Source: Actinomycetota bacterium (GTDB lineage Bacteria > Actinomycetota > Acidimicrobiia > Acidimicrobiales > JAFATL01). Taken from it: a stretch of 13,141 nt of DNA. Below, piece after piece: positions 6,007-11,884 of the stretch. Where the stretch lies: positions 1 to 13,141 of the forward strand of contig JAFATL010000446.1 in NCBI GenBank assembly GCA_019243975.1. The letters run 5' to 3'. Numbering within the stretch: position 1 is the stretch's first letter; each line of letters starts with the position of its first letter. Under the pieces are notes generated by a model. It made no database searches and was not told the DNA's origin. It worked only from the letters and a program-made list of their open reading frames with translations. The position numbers and the translations under genes are program-made.

Positions 6007-6804
6007 ATGGACGACGGCGATCGGCGGTGGATCGAGTCGATGCCTACCGCGTATGAGCGCGGGCTGGTCGAGCCCGTGTTCATTCCGTTCGCCAAGGAGA
6101 TCGCCCGGCGGGCGGCGGCGAGGCATCCGGCGCGCGTGCTCGAGCTGGCCGCCGGCACCGGGGCCCTCACGCGCGAGCTTGTCTCGACCCTGCACGGTGC
6201 GGCGCTCACGGCGACCGACCTGAGCGCCGAGATGGTCGACCTGGGTCGCGGCAACGCACCCGCCGCGACATGGCAGCCCGCCGACGCCATGGACCTCCCG
6301 TTCGAGGACAGCCGCTTCGATCTCGTCACCTGCGCGTTCGGGGTGATGTTCGTGCCCGACAAGCGGGCCTGCTTTGCCGAGGTCGCCCGCGTGCTCGACG
6401 CGCACGGCACGTTCCTCTTCGCGGTATGGGGCCGGCTCGACCAACACGGCTTCCAGGCCTGTGTGGTCGACGCGGTACACGAGGTGTTCCCTGACGATCC
6501 GCCCACCTTCCTGGAGACCGTGCCCCACGGCTACGCCGACACCGAGGTGATCCGCGCCGACCTGGATGCGGCCGGGTTCGACACCGTCGCGATCGAGACC
6601 GTCACCCTTCCTTTGGTCGCCGAAACCGCAGCCGACGTCGCCCTCGGGTACTGCCAGGGGACGCCGCTGCGGGCCCAGATCGAGGCGCGCGGATCGCTCG
6701 ACGACACGACCAACGCCGTCGCCGCCGAGCTGGCCCGGCGCTTCGGCGGTCATCCCATCCGGACGTCGATGGCGGCGATCGTCGTGGAGGCGATGCCCCG
6801 CTAG
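6007..6804 (+). CDS. Class I SAM-dependent methyltransferase (Methyltransf_11/25-like)
   Basis: Probably transfers a methyl group from S-adenosylmethionine to a small molecule; the substrate is unknown. The 265 residues show motif I VLELAAGTGALT (44-55), an acidic motif II end at TATDLSAEMV (Asp71), motif III-like PADAMDLPFEDSRFD (91-105), and LVTCAFGVMFVPDKR followed by the FAEVARVLDAHGTFLFAVWG strand-helix typical of UbiE/COQ5-like methyltransferases. The ATG at 6007 has AAGG about 6-10 bases upstream. It starts 17 bases after thiH stops and on the same strand, so it may be the third gene of the riboswitch-controlled unit; no promoter is evident in the gap. Its TAG overlaps the stop of the convergent gene. 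Nothing in the sequence ties it to thiamine chemistry. Confidence 0.9.
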   Translation: MDDGDRRWIESMPTAYERGLVEPVFIPFAKEIARRAAARHPARVLELAAGTGALTRELVSTLHGAALTATDLSAEMVDLGRGNAPAATWQPADAMDLPFEDSRFDLVTCAFGVMFVPDKRACFAEVARVLDAHGTFLFAVWGRLDQHGFQACVVDAVHEVFPDDPPTFLETVPHGYADTEVIRADLDAAGFDTVAIETVTLPLVAETAADVALGYCQGTPLRAQIEARGSLDDTTNAVAAELARRFGGHPIRTSMAAIVVEAMPR

Positions 6805-6811
6805 CGGGGCA
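6794..6811. terminator. 18-bp perfect palindrome spanning two convergent stop codons; possible bidirectional terminator
   Basis: The sequence TGCCCCGCTAGCGGGGCA is a perfect palindrome. It encodes the end of both converging genes: each finishes CCC CGC TAG (Pro-Arg-stop), and the two TAG codons overlap within the central CTAG. In RNA either strand could form a 7-bp G/C stem with a four-base loop. No T-tract follows on either side, so a classical intrinsic terminator is not proven; termination or pausing of two converging polymerases is an inference. Confidence 0.5.
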
Positions 6812-8045
6812 CGGCCGCCGACGGGAGCTGCGACACCGTCTTGTAGGCGCCCTCGCGGATGCGGCCGATCTTCTTCTCGTTGGCCCGGGCCGCGTCGCTG
6901 TTGGTGCTTTCGGTGTCGGGCAGGCGGAACCCCGTGTACATCACACGCCGCTCAGCAGTGACGGGCGCCTGGCTCATGTGCAGCGTGCAGCTGAGGTGCA
7001 CGGTGACGTCGCCCGTCTGCGTGGGCAGGTCGACCTGCGGCAGGTCGAGGCCACGGCGCACGAACGCAGGCTGGATCAGTGCGCGGTGCGATCCGGCAAC
7101 CACGCGCAGCTGACCGGTGTCGGCGTCGGCGCCGGTGACGGAGATGCCGACCGTCAGCGAGCAGCATCGGTAGGAGTGGCGTCCCAGCGAGCAGTCCTTG
7201 TGCCAGGGCAGGTCGGAGATGCCCTCGACGATGCCGAGCGGCTTCACCAGCGCCTCGATCATGTTCCAGCCCGTCTGCAGCTCGCCGAAGCGGTGACCGT
7301 CGTCGGTGATGTTGGCGATGTCGAGGAAGCGGTCGTCGCCGAGCAGCGCGCTGGTCGTGGGCGAGTGCTCGTGGAAGTACTCCATGCGCACCAGGCGGTT
7401 CTCGCCGCTCGCCGTCTTGGCCCACCACGACCGCCCGTCGTCAGGCACGTACGACGGCATGGCCGCGTCCATGTCGGCGGAGATGGTGTTCATCTCGTCT
7501 TCGGTGAACAGCCCGCCGATGTGGAGGAAGCCGGCCTCGGCGAGGAAGTGGCTCATGTCGTCGCGGTCGTCGTCGGGCTTGAACGTGTGGTCGAGCGCCA
7601 GCGGCTCGCCGCGCCCGTCACGGAAGTCGATCGACCCGCTCGTGTGCACCGGCCGTTGGTCGATCAGCGACCGCAGCACCACCCACCAGTCGAGGAAGTC
7701 GTCGAGGCGCCCTTTCGGCATGTCGAGGTCGCCCCCGGTGAAGAACCCCATCGGCGTGCGCACGTCGTGCACCAGATCGGTGAGCTCCTCGCCGTCGAGA
7801 ATGGCGACGGCGGCCGCGCCGTCGGCACCGGGCGTCACCGACAGGACGTCGTCGACGAGCGAGAGCGTCCACGCGTGCCCGTCTACTTCGATGGCCAGCG
7901 GCTTGGGCGACAGCTCGTGCGCCCCCGGCACGGCCAGATCGGCGTGGGCGTCGATCAGCGCCGGCAGCTCGTGTTCGAAGAACTCCGCCGGGTCGACCGG
8001 CGTGATGCCGGCGTCAGTGCGGGTGCGGAAGTCGACCGAGGCCAT
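6801..8045 (-). CDS. Phytanoyl-CoA dioxygenase (PhyH)-family protein with N-terminal SCP2-like domain
   Basis: Probable Fe(II)/2-oxoglutarate-dependent oxygenase of 414 residues, larger than a bare PhyH domain (about 250-300). The C-terminal part (about 160-380) has the iron ligands His282 and Asp284 in LPWHKD, the distal His356 in CTLHMSQA, and the 2-oxoglutarate Arg366/367 in AERRVMYTGF. Residues about 20-130 look like an SCP2 sterol-carrier fold: a pattern of strands VDGHAWTLSLVDD and LSVTPGADGAAAVAILDGEEL, then LVHDVRTPMGFFTGGDLDM and a helix ending DWWVVLRSLID. The start is ATG 8045 with GAAGGGAAGGG just upstream. It converges with the methyltransferase. The SCP2 part is judged from pattern only. 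The substrate is unknown; a lipid or acyl-CoA is the simplest inference. Confidence 0.87.
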   Translation of the reverse strand: MASVDFRTRTDAGITPVDPAEFFEHELPALIDAHADLAVPGAHELSPKPLAIEVDGHAWTLSLVDDVLSVTPGADGAAAVAILDGEELTDLVHDVRTPMGFFTGGDLDMPKGRLDDFLDWWVVLRSLIDQRPVHTSGSIDFRDGRGEPLALDHTFKPDDDRDDMSHFLAEAGFLHIGGLFTEDEMNTISADMDAAMPSYVPDDGRSWWAKTASGENRLVRMEYFHEHSPTTSALLGDDRFLDIANITDDGHRFGELQTGWNMIEALVKPLGIVEGISDLPWHKDCSLGRHSYRCCSLTVGISVTGADADTGQLRVVAGSHRALIQPAFVRRGLDLPQVDLPTQTGDVTVHLSCTLHMSQAPVTAERRVMYTGFRLPDTESTNSDAARANEKKIGRIREGAYKTVSQLPSAAVPR

Positions 8046-8066
8046 GCGCCCTTCCCTTCAGCGAAC

Positions 8067-8108
8067 TGTCAGTCAAAACGCGGGCCATAGCCCGCGTTTT
8101 GACTGACA
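8067..8108. terminator. 42-bp hairpin with 19-bp perfect arms; probable bidirectional intrinsic terminator
   Basis: Arms TGTCAGTCAAAACGCGGGC (8067-8085) and its exact reverse complement (8090-8108) enclose the loop CATA. The inner GCGGGC/GCCCGC stem is bordered by AAAA before and TTTT after, which reads as a terminator on both strands. It lies 20 bases after the stop of the membrane-protein gene and 21 bases before the ATG of the PhyH gene, both on the minus strand, so it should end the first transcript and isolate the second. The outer TGACTGACA repeats are longer than a terminator needs, so an operator or REP-like element is an alternative. Confidence 0.72.
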
Positions 8109-8128
8109 CTACGCGAGGTGGGGCCGGA

Positions 8129-8575
8129 CTAGCTGGCCCGGCGGAGCGAGCGGGCCCGGGCGGCGGGGACGGGCTGCGGAGCCGGGATGGCGGCCACGTC
8201 GTCCGACACGACGAGCGGCTCGAGGCGGCGGGCGACCGCGCGCACGGCGGGGGTCGACCAGCGCGTCCGCGGGTGCATGGCCGTGTGCAGCCACGCCGGC
8301 CACTGGTCCTGGCGGTGTACGGCCCACAGCACGCCGCCGACGACGACGAACAGGCCGGCGCCGAAGGCAGCCGACCCCAACGCTTCAGCGAGCATGGCGC
8401 CGGTCTTGTCGGGCGAGCCGAAGGTCATGAACCCGAAGGCAACGCCCCACCAGGCGCCGGCCATGCCCAGTCCGACGAACAGCGGACCCCGGGCGGGGGT
8501 GGACGCGACCAGCCAGGCGATGCCGAGCATCAGCGAGGCGCAGAAGATCACGCCGACAAAGCCAAGTCCTGCCAC
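8129..8575 (-). CDS. Hypothetical membrane protein, three predicted helices
   Basis: No family recognised. The 148-residue product has three hydrophobic segments at about 4-25, 31-52 and 65-86, rich in Gly and Ala. A roughly 60-residue C-terminal tail follows with WPAWLHTAMHPRTRWSTPAV, then a Pro/Ala linker and a basic end (RARSLRRAS), probably cytoplasmic by the positive-inside rule. The start is GTG 8575, with GGAGGGAG about 7 bases upstream, which is a strong ribosome site and the main reason to believe the frame. It is followed by a strong hairpin terminator, so it looks monocistronic. Codon use matches its neighbours. The function cannot be stated. Confidence 0.75.
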   Translation of the reverse strand: MAGLGFVGVIFCASLMLGIAWLVASTPARGPLFVGLGMAGAWWGVAFGFMTFGSPDKTGAMLAEALGSAAFGAGLFVVVGGVLWAVHRQDQWPAWLHTAMHPRTRWSTPAVRAVARRLEPLVVSDDVAAIPAPQPVPAARARSLRRAS

Positions 8576-8598
8576 CGGTGCACTCCCTCCGTCGTGCC

Positions 8599-8635
8599 CC
8601 CTCTGTACCCCCCTATCGGCGCGGGAAACAGAGGG
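8599..8635. repeat. Weak inverted repeat in the 90-bp gap between the membrane-protein and AKR genes
   Basis: CCCTCTGT (8599-8606) and ACAGAGGG (8628-8635) are perfect 8-bp arms separated by 21 bases that include a C-run and GCGCGGG. It lies 30 bases beyond the AKR stop on the minus strand, so it could end that transcript, but there is no T-tract. The same gap must hold the promoter of the membrane-protein gene; I see no clear -10/-35 pair. Confidence 0.35.
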
Positions 8636-8665
8636 ATGAGTGTGCCAGGTCTTGCCGTTGGATTC

Positions 8666-9631
8666 TCAGCGGCCGAAGCGGGCCCGAACCAGGTCGGGAA
8701 GGGCGGCCGCGCCCGATTTGGGGGCGAACCGGTCGGACGCCTCGGTGAGGCGGGCGTCGTCCTCGTCGGTGAGGTCGAGGTCGGCGGCCGCCGCGTTCGA
8801 CTCCAGCTGCGAGACCTTGCTGGCGCCCGGGATGGCCACCACGTTGGGCCGGCGGATCACCCACGCCAGCGCCACCTGGGCGGGCGAGGCGCCGTGGGCC
8901 TTGGCGATGTCGCGCAAGGCGTCGAGCATCGGCATGGCCTTGTCGATGTTCTCCTTGAGGAACAGCGCGTTGCTCGACCGCACCCCGCCGGGCGTGTTGG
9001 TGCCGTCGTAGCGCGCCGAGAGCAACCCTTGGGCCAGCGGGCTGTAGGCGATGACGATGCGGTCGTTGGCCTGGGCCCAGGGGATGAGGTCACGGTCGGG
9101 CTTGCGCACGGCCAGGCTGTACTGCACCTGGTTGCTGAGCACCGGCCCGCCGAACTCGCGCTCGGACCGCTGCCACTTGTCGAGCGGGAAGTTGCTCACG
9201 CCGACGTGGCGCACGACGCCGGCGTCGACGAGTCGCCGCATCCCTTGCATCGTCGTGCTGGTCGGGATGACCGGGTTGGGCCAGTGCACTTGATAGAGGT
9301 CGATCTGGTCGACACCCAGGCGCGCCGCGCTCCGCCGCCCCCGCTGCTCGACGATCGGCGCCACCGGCATGATGGGGAACACCTTGGTCGCGAGGAACGC
9401 CTCGTCGCGCCGGCCGGCGATGGCGCGGCCGACGATGCGCTCGGACTTGCCGAAGGCATAGATCTCAGCCGTGTCGATGAGGTTGATGCCGAGATCGACG
9501 GCGCGCTGGGTGATGGCCACCGCTTCCTTCTCGGCGTACTCGTTGCCGTAGTTCCACTCACGGGAGCCGAACTGCCACGTGCCCAACCCGATGGCGGAGA
9601 GGCGGACGCCGCCGACCTCGACGTACTTCAT
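8666..9631 (-). CDS. Aldo/keto reductase
   Basis: NADPH-dependent oxidoreductase of the AKR superfamily, reducing aldehydes or ketones; the substrate is unknown. The 321 residues form a complete (beta/alpha)8 barrel with the catalytic tetrad Asp53 and Tyr58 in LIDTAEIYAFGKSE, Lys83 in LATKVF and His116 in YQVHWPNP. Further hallmarks are VRHVGVSNFPLDKW, LSNQVQYSLAVR, IAYSPLAQGLLSARY and the NADP-phosphate region AIPGASKVSQLESN. The start is ATG 9631, beginning MKYVEVGGVRLSAIGLGTW, the usual AKR opening; a longer frame back to 9838 lies inside the SDR gene and is rejected. The ATG overlaps the SDR TGA by four bases (ATGA), so the two enzymes are probably co-translated. Confidence 0.95.
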   Translation of the reverse strand: MKYVEVGGVRLSAIGLGTWQFGSREWNYGNEYAEKEAVAITQRAVDLGINLIDTAEIYAFGKSERIVGRAIAGRRDEAFLATKVFPIMPVAPIVEQRGRRSAARLGVDQIDLYQVHWPNPVIPTSTTMQGMRRLVDAGVVRHVGVSNFPLDKWQRSEREFGGPVLSNQVQYSLAVRKPDRDLIPWAQANDRIVIAYSPLAQGLLSARYDGTNTPGGVRSSNALFLKENIDKAMPMLDALRDIAKAHGASPAQVALAWVIRRPNVVAIPGASKVSQLESNAAAADLDLTDEDDARLTEASDRFAPKSGAAALPDLVRARFGR

Positions 9632-10395
9632 TTGGGGGGCATCCGCAGGCCACCGTCGAGCCGGATGGTCTCGCCGTTGAGGTAGGGGTTCTCGACGATC
9701 GACGCGACCAGGGCCGCGTACTCCTCGGGGTTGCCGAGCCGCTTGGGGAACAGCACGCCCGCGCCGAGCGCCTGGCGCTGGTCTTCGGGCAGCAGGCCGA
9801 GCAGCGGCGTGTCCATGAGACCGGGAGCGATGGTGCACACGCGGATGCCGACGGGGGCAAGGTCGCGTGCAGCGGGAAGGGTGAGGCCGACGATGCCGCC
9901 CTTCGACGCCGAGTACGCGATCTGGCCGATCTGGCCGTCGAACGCCGCCACCGACGCGGTGTTGACGATCGCCCCTCGCTCGCCGTTCTCGAGCGCATCG
10001 GTCTTCGACATCGCCGACGCGGCCAGGCGGATCACGTTGAACGTGCCGACCAGGTTGACGTTGACCACGAACTTGAACACGTCGAAGTCATGGGGCGAGC
10101 CGTCGCGGTTGATGGTGCGCATGGCTGCACCGAGGCCGGCGCAGTTGACGGCGATGCGCAGCGGAGCGGTCTCGCCCGCTAGTGCCACCGCTTGGGTGAC
10201 CTGGTCCGCGTCGGTGACGTCGGTCTCGACGAACTTGGCGCCGCCGCCCAGCTCCTTGGCCAAGGCTTCGCCCGTCTCGGCGTTCTTGTCGAGGATCGTC
10301 ACCTCGGCGCCGCCCTGGGCCAGCCGGCGCGCCGTCGCCGCGCCCAGACCCGACGCCCCACCGGTCACCAGTGCCGCAACTCCTTGAATGTCCAT
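9628..10395 (-). CDS. Short-chain dehydrogenase/reductase, 3-hydroxyacyl-CoA dehydrogenase type-2-like
   Basis: Classical SDR of 255 residues: NAD(P)-binding TGGASGLG (11-18), an acidic residue after the second strand (ILDKN, Asp36, favouring NAD), NCAG (84-87), catalytic Ser148 in NTASVAAF, and Tyr161/Lys165 in YSASK. The C-terminal DTPLLGLLPED and FPKRLGNPEEYAALV, ending GETIRLDGGLRMPPK, match the HSD17B10-like 3-hydroxyacyl-CoA dehydrogenase group, which acts in beta-oxidation of fatty or branched acyl-CoAs. I chose ATG 10395 (MDIQGVAALVTGG) because family members start a few residues before the first strand; a GTG at 10407 would add four residues. Neither has a Shine-Dalgarno sequence. 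A TAGTGT box 8 bases before the ATG leaves leaderless initiation possible. It is coupled to the AKR gene downstream. Confidence 0.93.
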   Translation of the reverse strand: MDIQGVAALVTGGASGLGAATARRLAQGGAEVTILDKNAETGEALAKELGGGAKFVETDVTDADQVTQAVALAGETAPLRIAVNCAGLGAAMRTINRDGSPHDFDVFKFVVNVNLVGTFNVIRLAASAMSKTDALENGERGAIVNTASVAAFDGQIGQIAYSASKGGIVGLTLPAARDLAPVGIRVCTIAPGLMDTPLLGLLPEDQRQALGAGVLFPKRLGNPEEYAALVASIVENPYLNGETIRLDGGLRMPPK

Positions 10396-10429
10396 GAAGT
10401 TGCACACTAGTGACGGTCAAGATGGACCG

Positions 10430-11845
10430 ATGAAGGCGCCCGACGGCGAGGGACTGTGGTCACCCGCGTACCGATCGTTGACGGTCGGGCTCGTGCTCAC
10501 GATCACGCTGGTGGCGTCGGAGGCACTGGCGGTCGCGACGATCCTGCCCGACGTGCGCGACGACCTCGGCGGCATCCGGCTCTACGGCTGGGTCTACAGC
10601 GCGTTCATGCTCAGCAGCCTGGTGGGCATCGTCGCCGCCGGCCGGGCCGCCGACCGCAAGGGACCGGCCGCGCCCTATGCCGTCGGGCTGGTGCTGTTCG
10701 CCGCCGGCCTGGTCGTGGGCGGCCTGGCACCGTCGATGCCCGTGCTCGTCGCCGGGCGCGCCCTGCAGGGCCTCGGCGCGGGCGCCGTCCCGGCCGTCGC
10801 CTACGTCGCCATCGGCCGCAGCCTTCCCCCGTCGTTGCAGCCGCGGATGTTCGCGGTGTTGTCGACGGCGTGGGTCGTGCCGGGACTGGCGGGCCCGGCG
10901 TTGAGCGCGTTCGTCGCCCACCAGTTCGGATGGCGGTGGGTGTTCCTCGGCCTCATCCCGCTCGTGGCCGTGTCGGGCCCGATCGGCCTGCCTGCCTTGG
11001 TGCGGCTGGGCGCGCCGGCGCCTTCGGCCGATGGTGAGGCGGCGGAACCAGCGCAGCCCCACAGCTTGGTCGACGCCTTCCGCGTGGCCGTCGGAGCGGG
11101 GCTCGCGCTGGGCGGGCTCACGGCCTACAACGCCATCGCCACGCCGGTGCTGGTTGCCGCCGGTCTCGTCGTCGGCGTGCCGAGCCTGCGCCGGCTCGTC
11201 CCGTCAGGAACGTTGCGGGGCCGGCCCGGGCTGCCCGCAACCATCCTCGCCCGCGGGCTGCTCACGTTCGCGTTCTTCGGCGCCGACGGCTACGTGTCGT
11301 TCGTCGGCAAGGAGGTTCGCCACCACAGCACCGTGCTCGGTGGCATCGCCTTGACGGCTGCGACGCTCACGTGGACTGCGGGGTCGTGGTTGCAGGCGGC
11401 GGTGGCGGTACGCGTCGAGGGCCGCCGACTGGTGCGCATGGGTGTCGCCCTCATCCTCGTCGGCATCGCGTGCATCGCGGTGACGCTGCGCCACGACGTC
11501 CCCGCCGGCCTGCTGGTGGTGGCGTGGTCGATCGGTGGACTCGGGATGGGCTTGTGCTACGCGCCCATCACCTTGCTGGTGCTGCGCGCCGCACCGGCCG
11601 GGGGCGAGGGCGCCGCCACCGCGTCGCTCAACCTGTTCGACACGCTCGGCATCGCCCTGGGTACCGGCGTCGGCGGCGCGGCGGTGGCGGCAGCCCAGAG
11701 CGCCCACCGTCCGGCCGCCGAGGGCGTGGCCGCCCTGTTGGTGTGCACAGCCGTCACCGGCGTCGGGTGCCTGGCCATGAGCCGGCGAATGCCCGGCGAC
11801 TCGCTGGCGGAGTCCACGCCGCTCCCCCAGCCCATCGCGCCGTAG
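10430..11845 (+). CDS. MFS transporter, drug:H+ antiporter type
   Basis: Inner-membrane major facilitator protein of 471 residues, built of many Gly/Ala/Val/Leu-rich helices. Motif A GRAADRKG (71-78) lies in the loop after TM2, RALQGLGAGAVPAVAYV gives the TM4 motif B (110-126), and VVPGLAGPALSA with GWRWVFLGLIP (about 149-180) matches the antiporter motif C region. This is the pattern of multidrug exporters of the DHA group; the substrate cannot be told. The start is ATG 10430 (MKAPDGEGLWSPAYRSL). An in-frame ATG at 10388 would run into the divergent SDR gene. The ribosome site is weak. The 34-base gap to the SDR start codon must contain both promoters. The amidase gene follows after 39 bases on the same strand. 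Confidence 0.92.
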   Translation: MKAPDGEGLWSPAYRSLTVGLVLTITLVASEALAVATILPDVRDDLGGIRLYGWVYSAFMLSSLVGIVAAGRAADRKGPAAPYAVGLVLFAAGLVVGGLAPSMPVLVAGRALQGLGAGAVPAVAYVAIGRSLPPSLQPRMFAVLSTAWVVPGLAGPALSAFVAHQFGWRWVFLGLIPLVAVSGPIGLPALVRLGAPAPSADGEAAEPAQPHSLVDAFRVAVGAGLALGGLTAYNAIATPVLVAAGLVVGVPSLRRLVPSGTLRGRPGLPATILARGLLTFAFFGADGYVSFVGKEVRHHSTVLGGIALTAATLTWTAGSWLQAAVAVRVEGRRLVRMGVALILVGIACIAVTLRHDVPAGLLVVAWSIGGLGMGLCYAPITLLVLRAAPAGGEGAATASLNLFDTLGIALGTGVGGAAVAAAQSAHRPAAEGVAALLVCTAVTGVGCLAMSRRMPGDSLAESTPLPQPIAP

Positions 11846-11884
11846 CGGGAGTACCGTCGGTCGTAGCGAGCGAACGGAGGCGTC

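Noticed and set aside
8067..8108. Insertion-sequence terminal repeat or CRISPR-like unit
   Set aside because: There is only one hairpin, with no transposase, target duplication or spaced repeats nearby.
9632..9838. N-terminal extension of the aldo/keto reductase
   Set aside because: The added part is an out-of-frame reading of the SDR C-terminus; the AKR fold begins at MKYVEVGG with ATG 9631.
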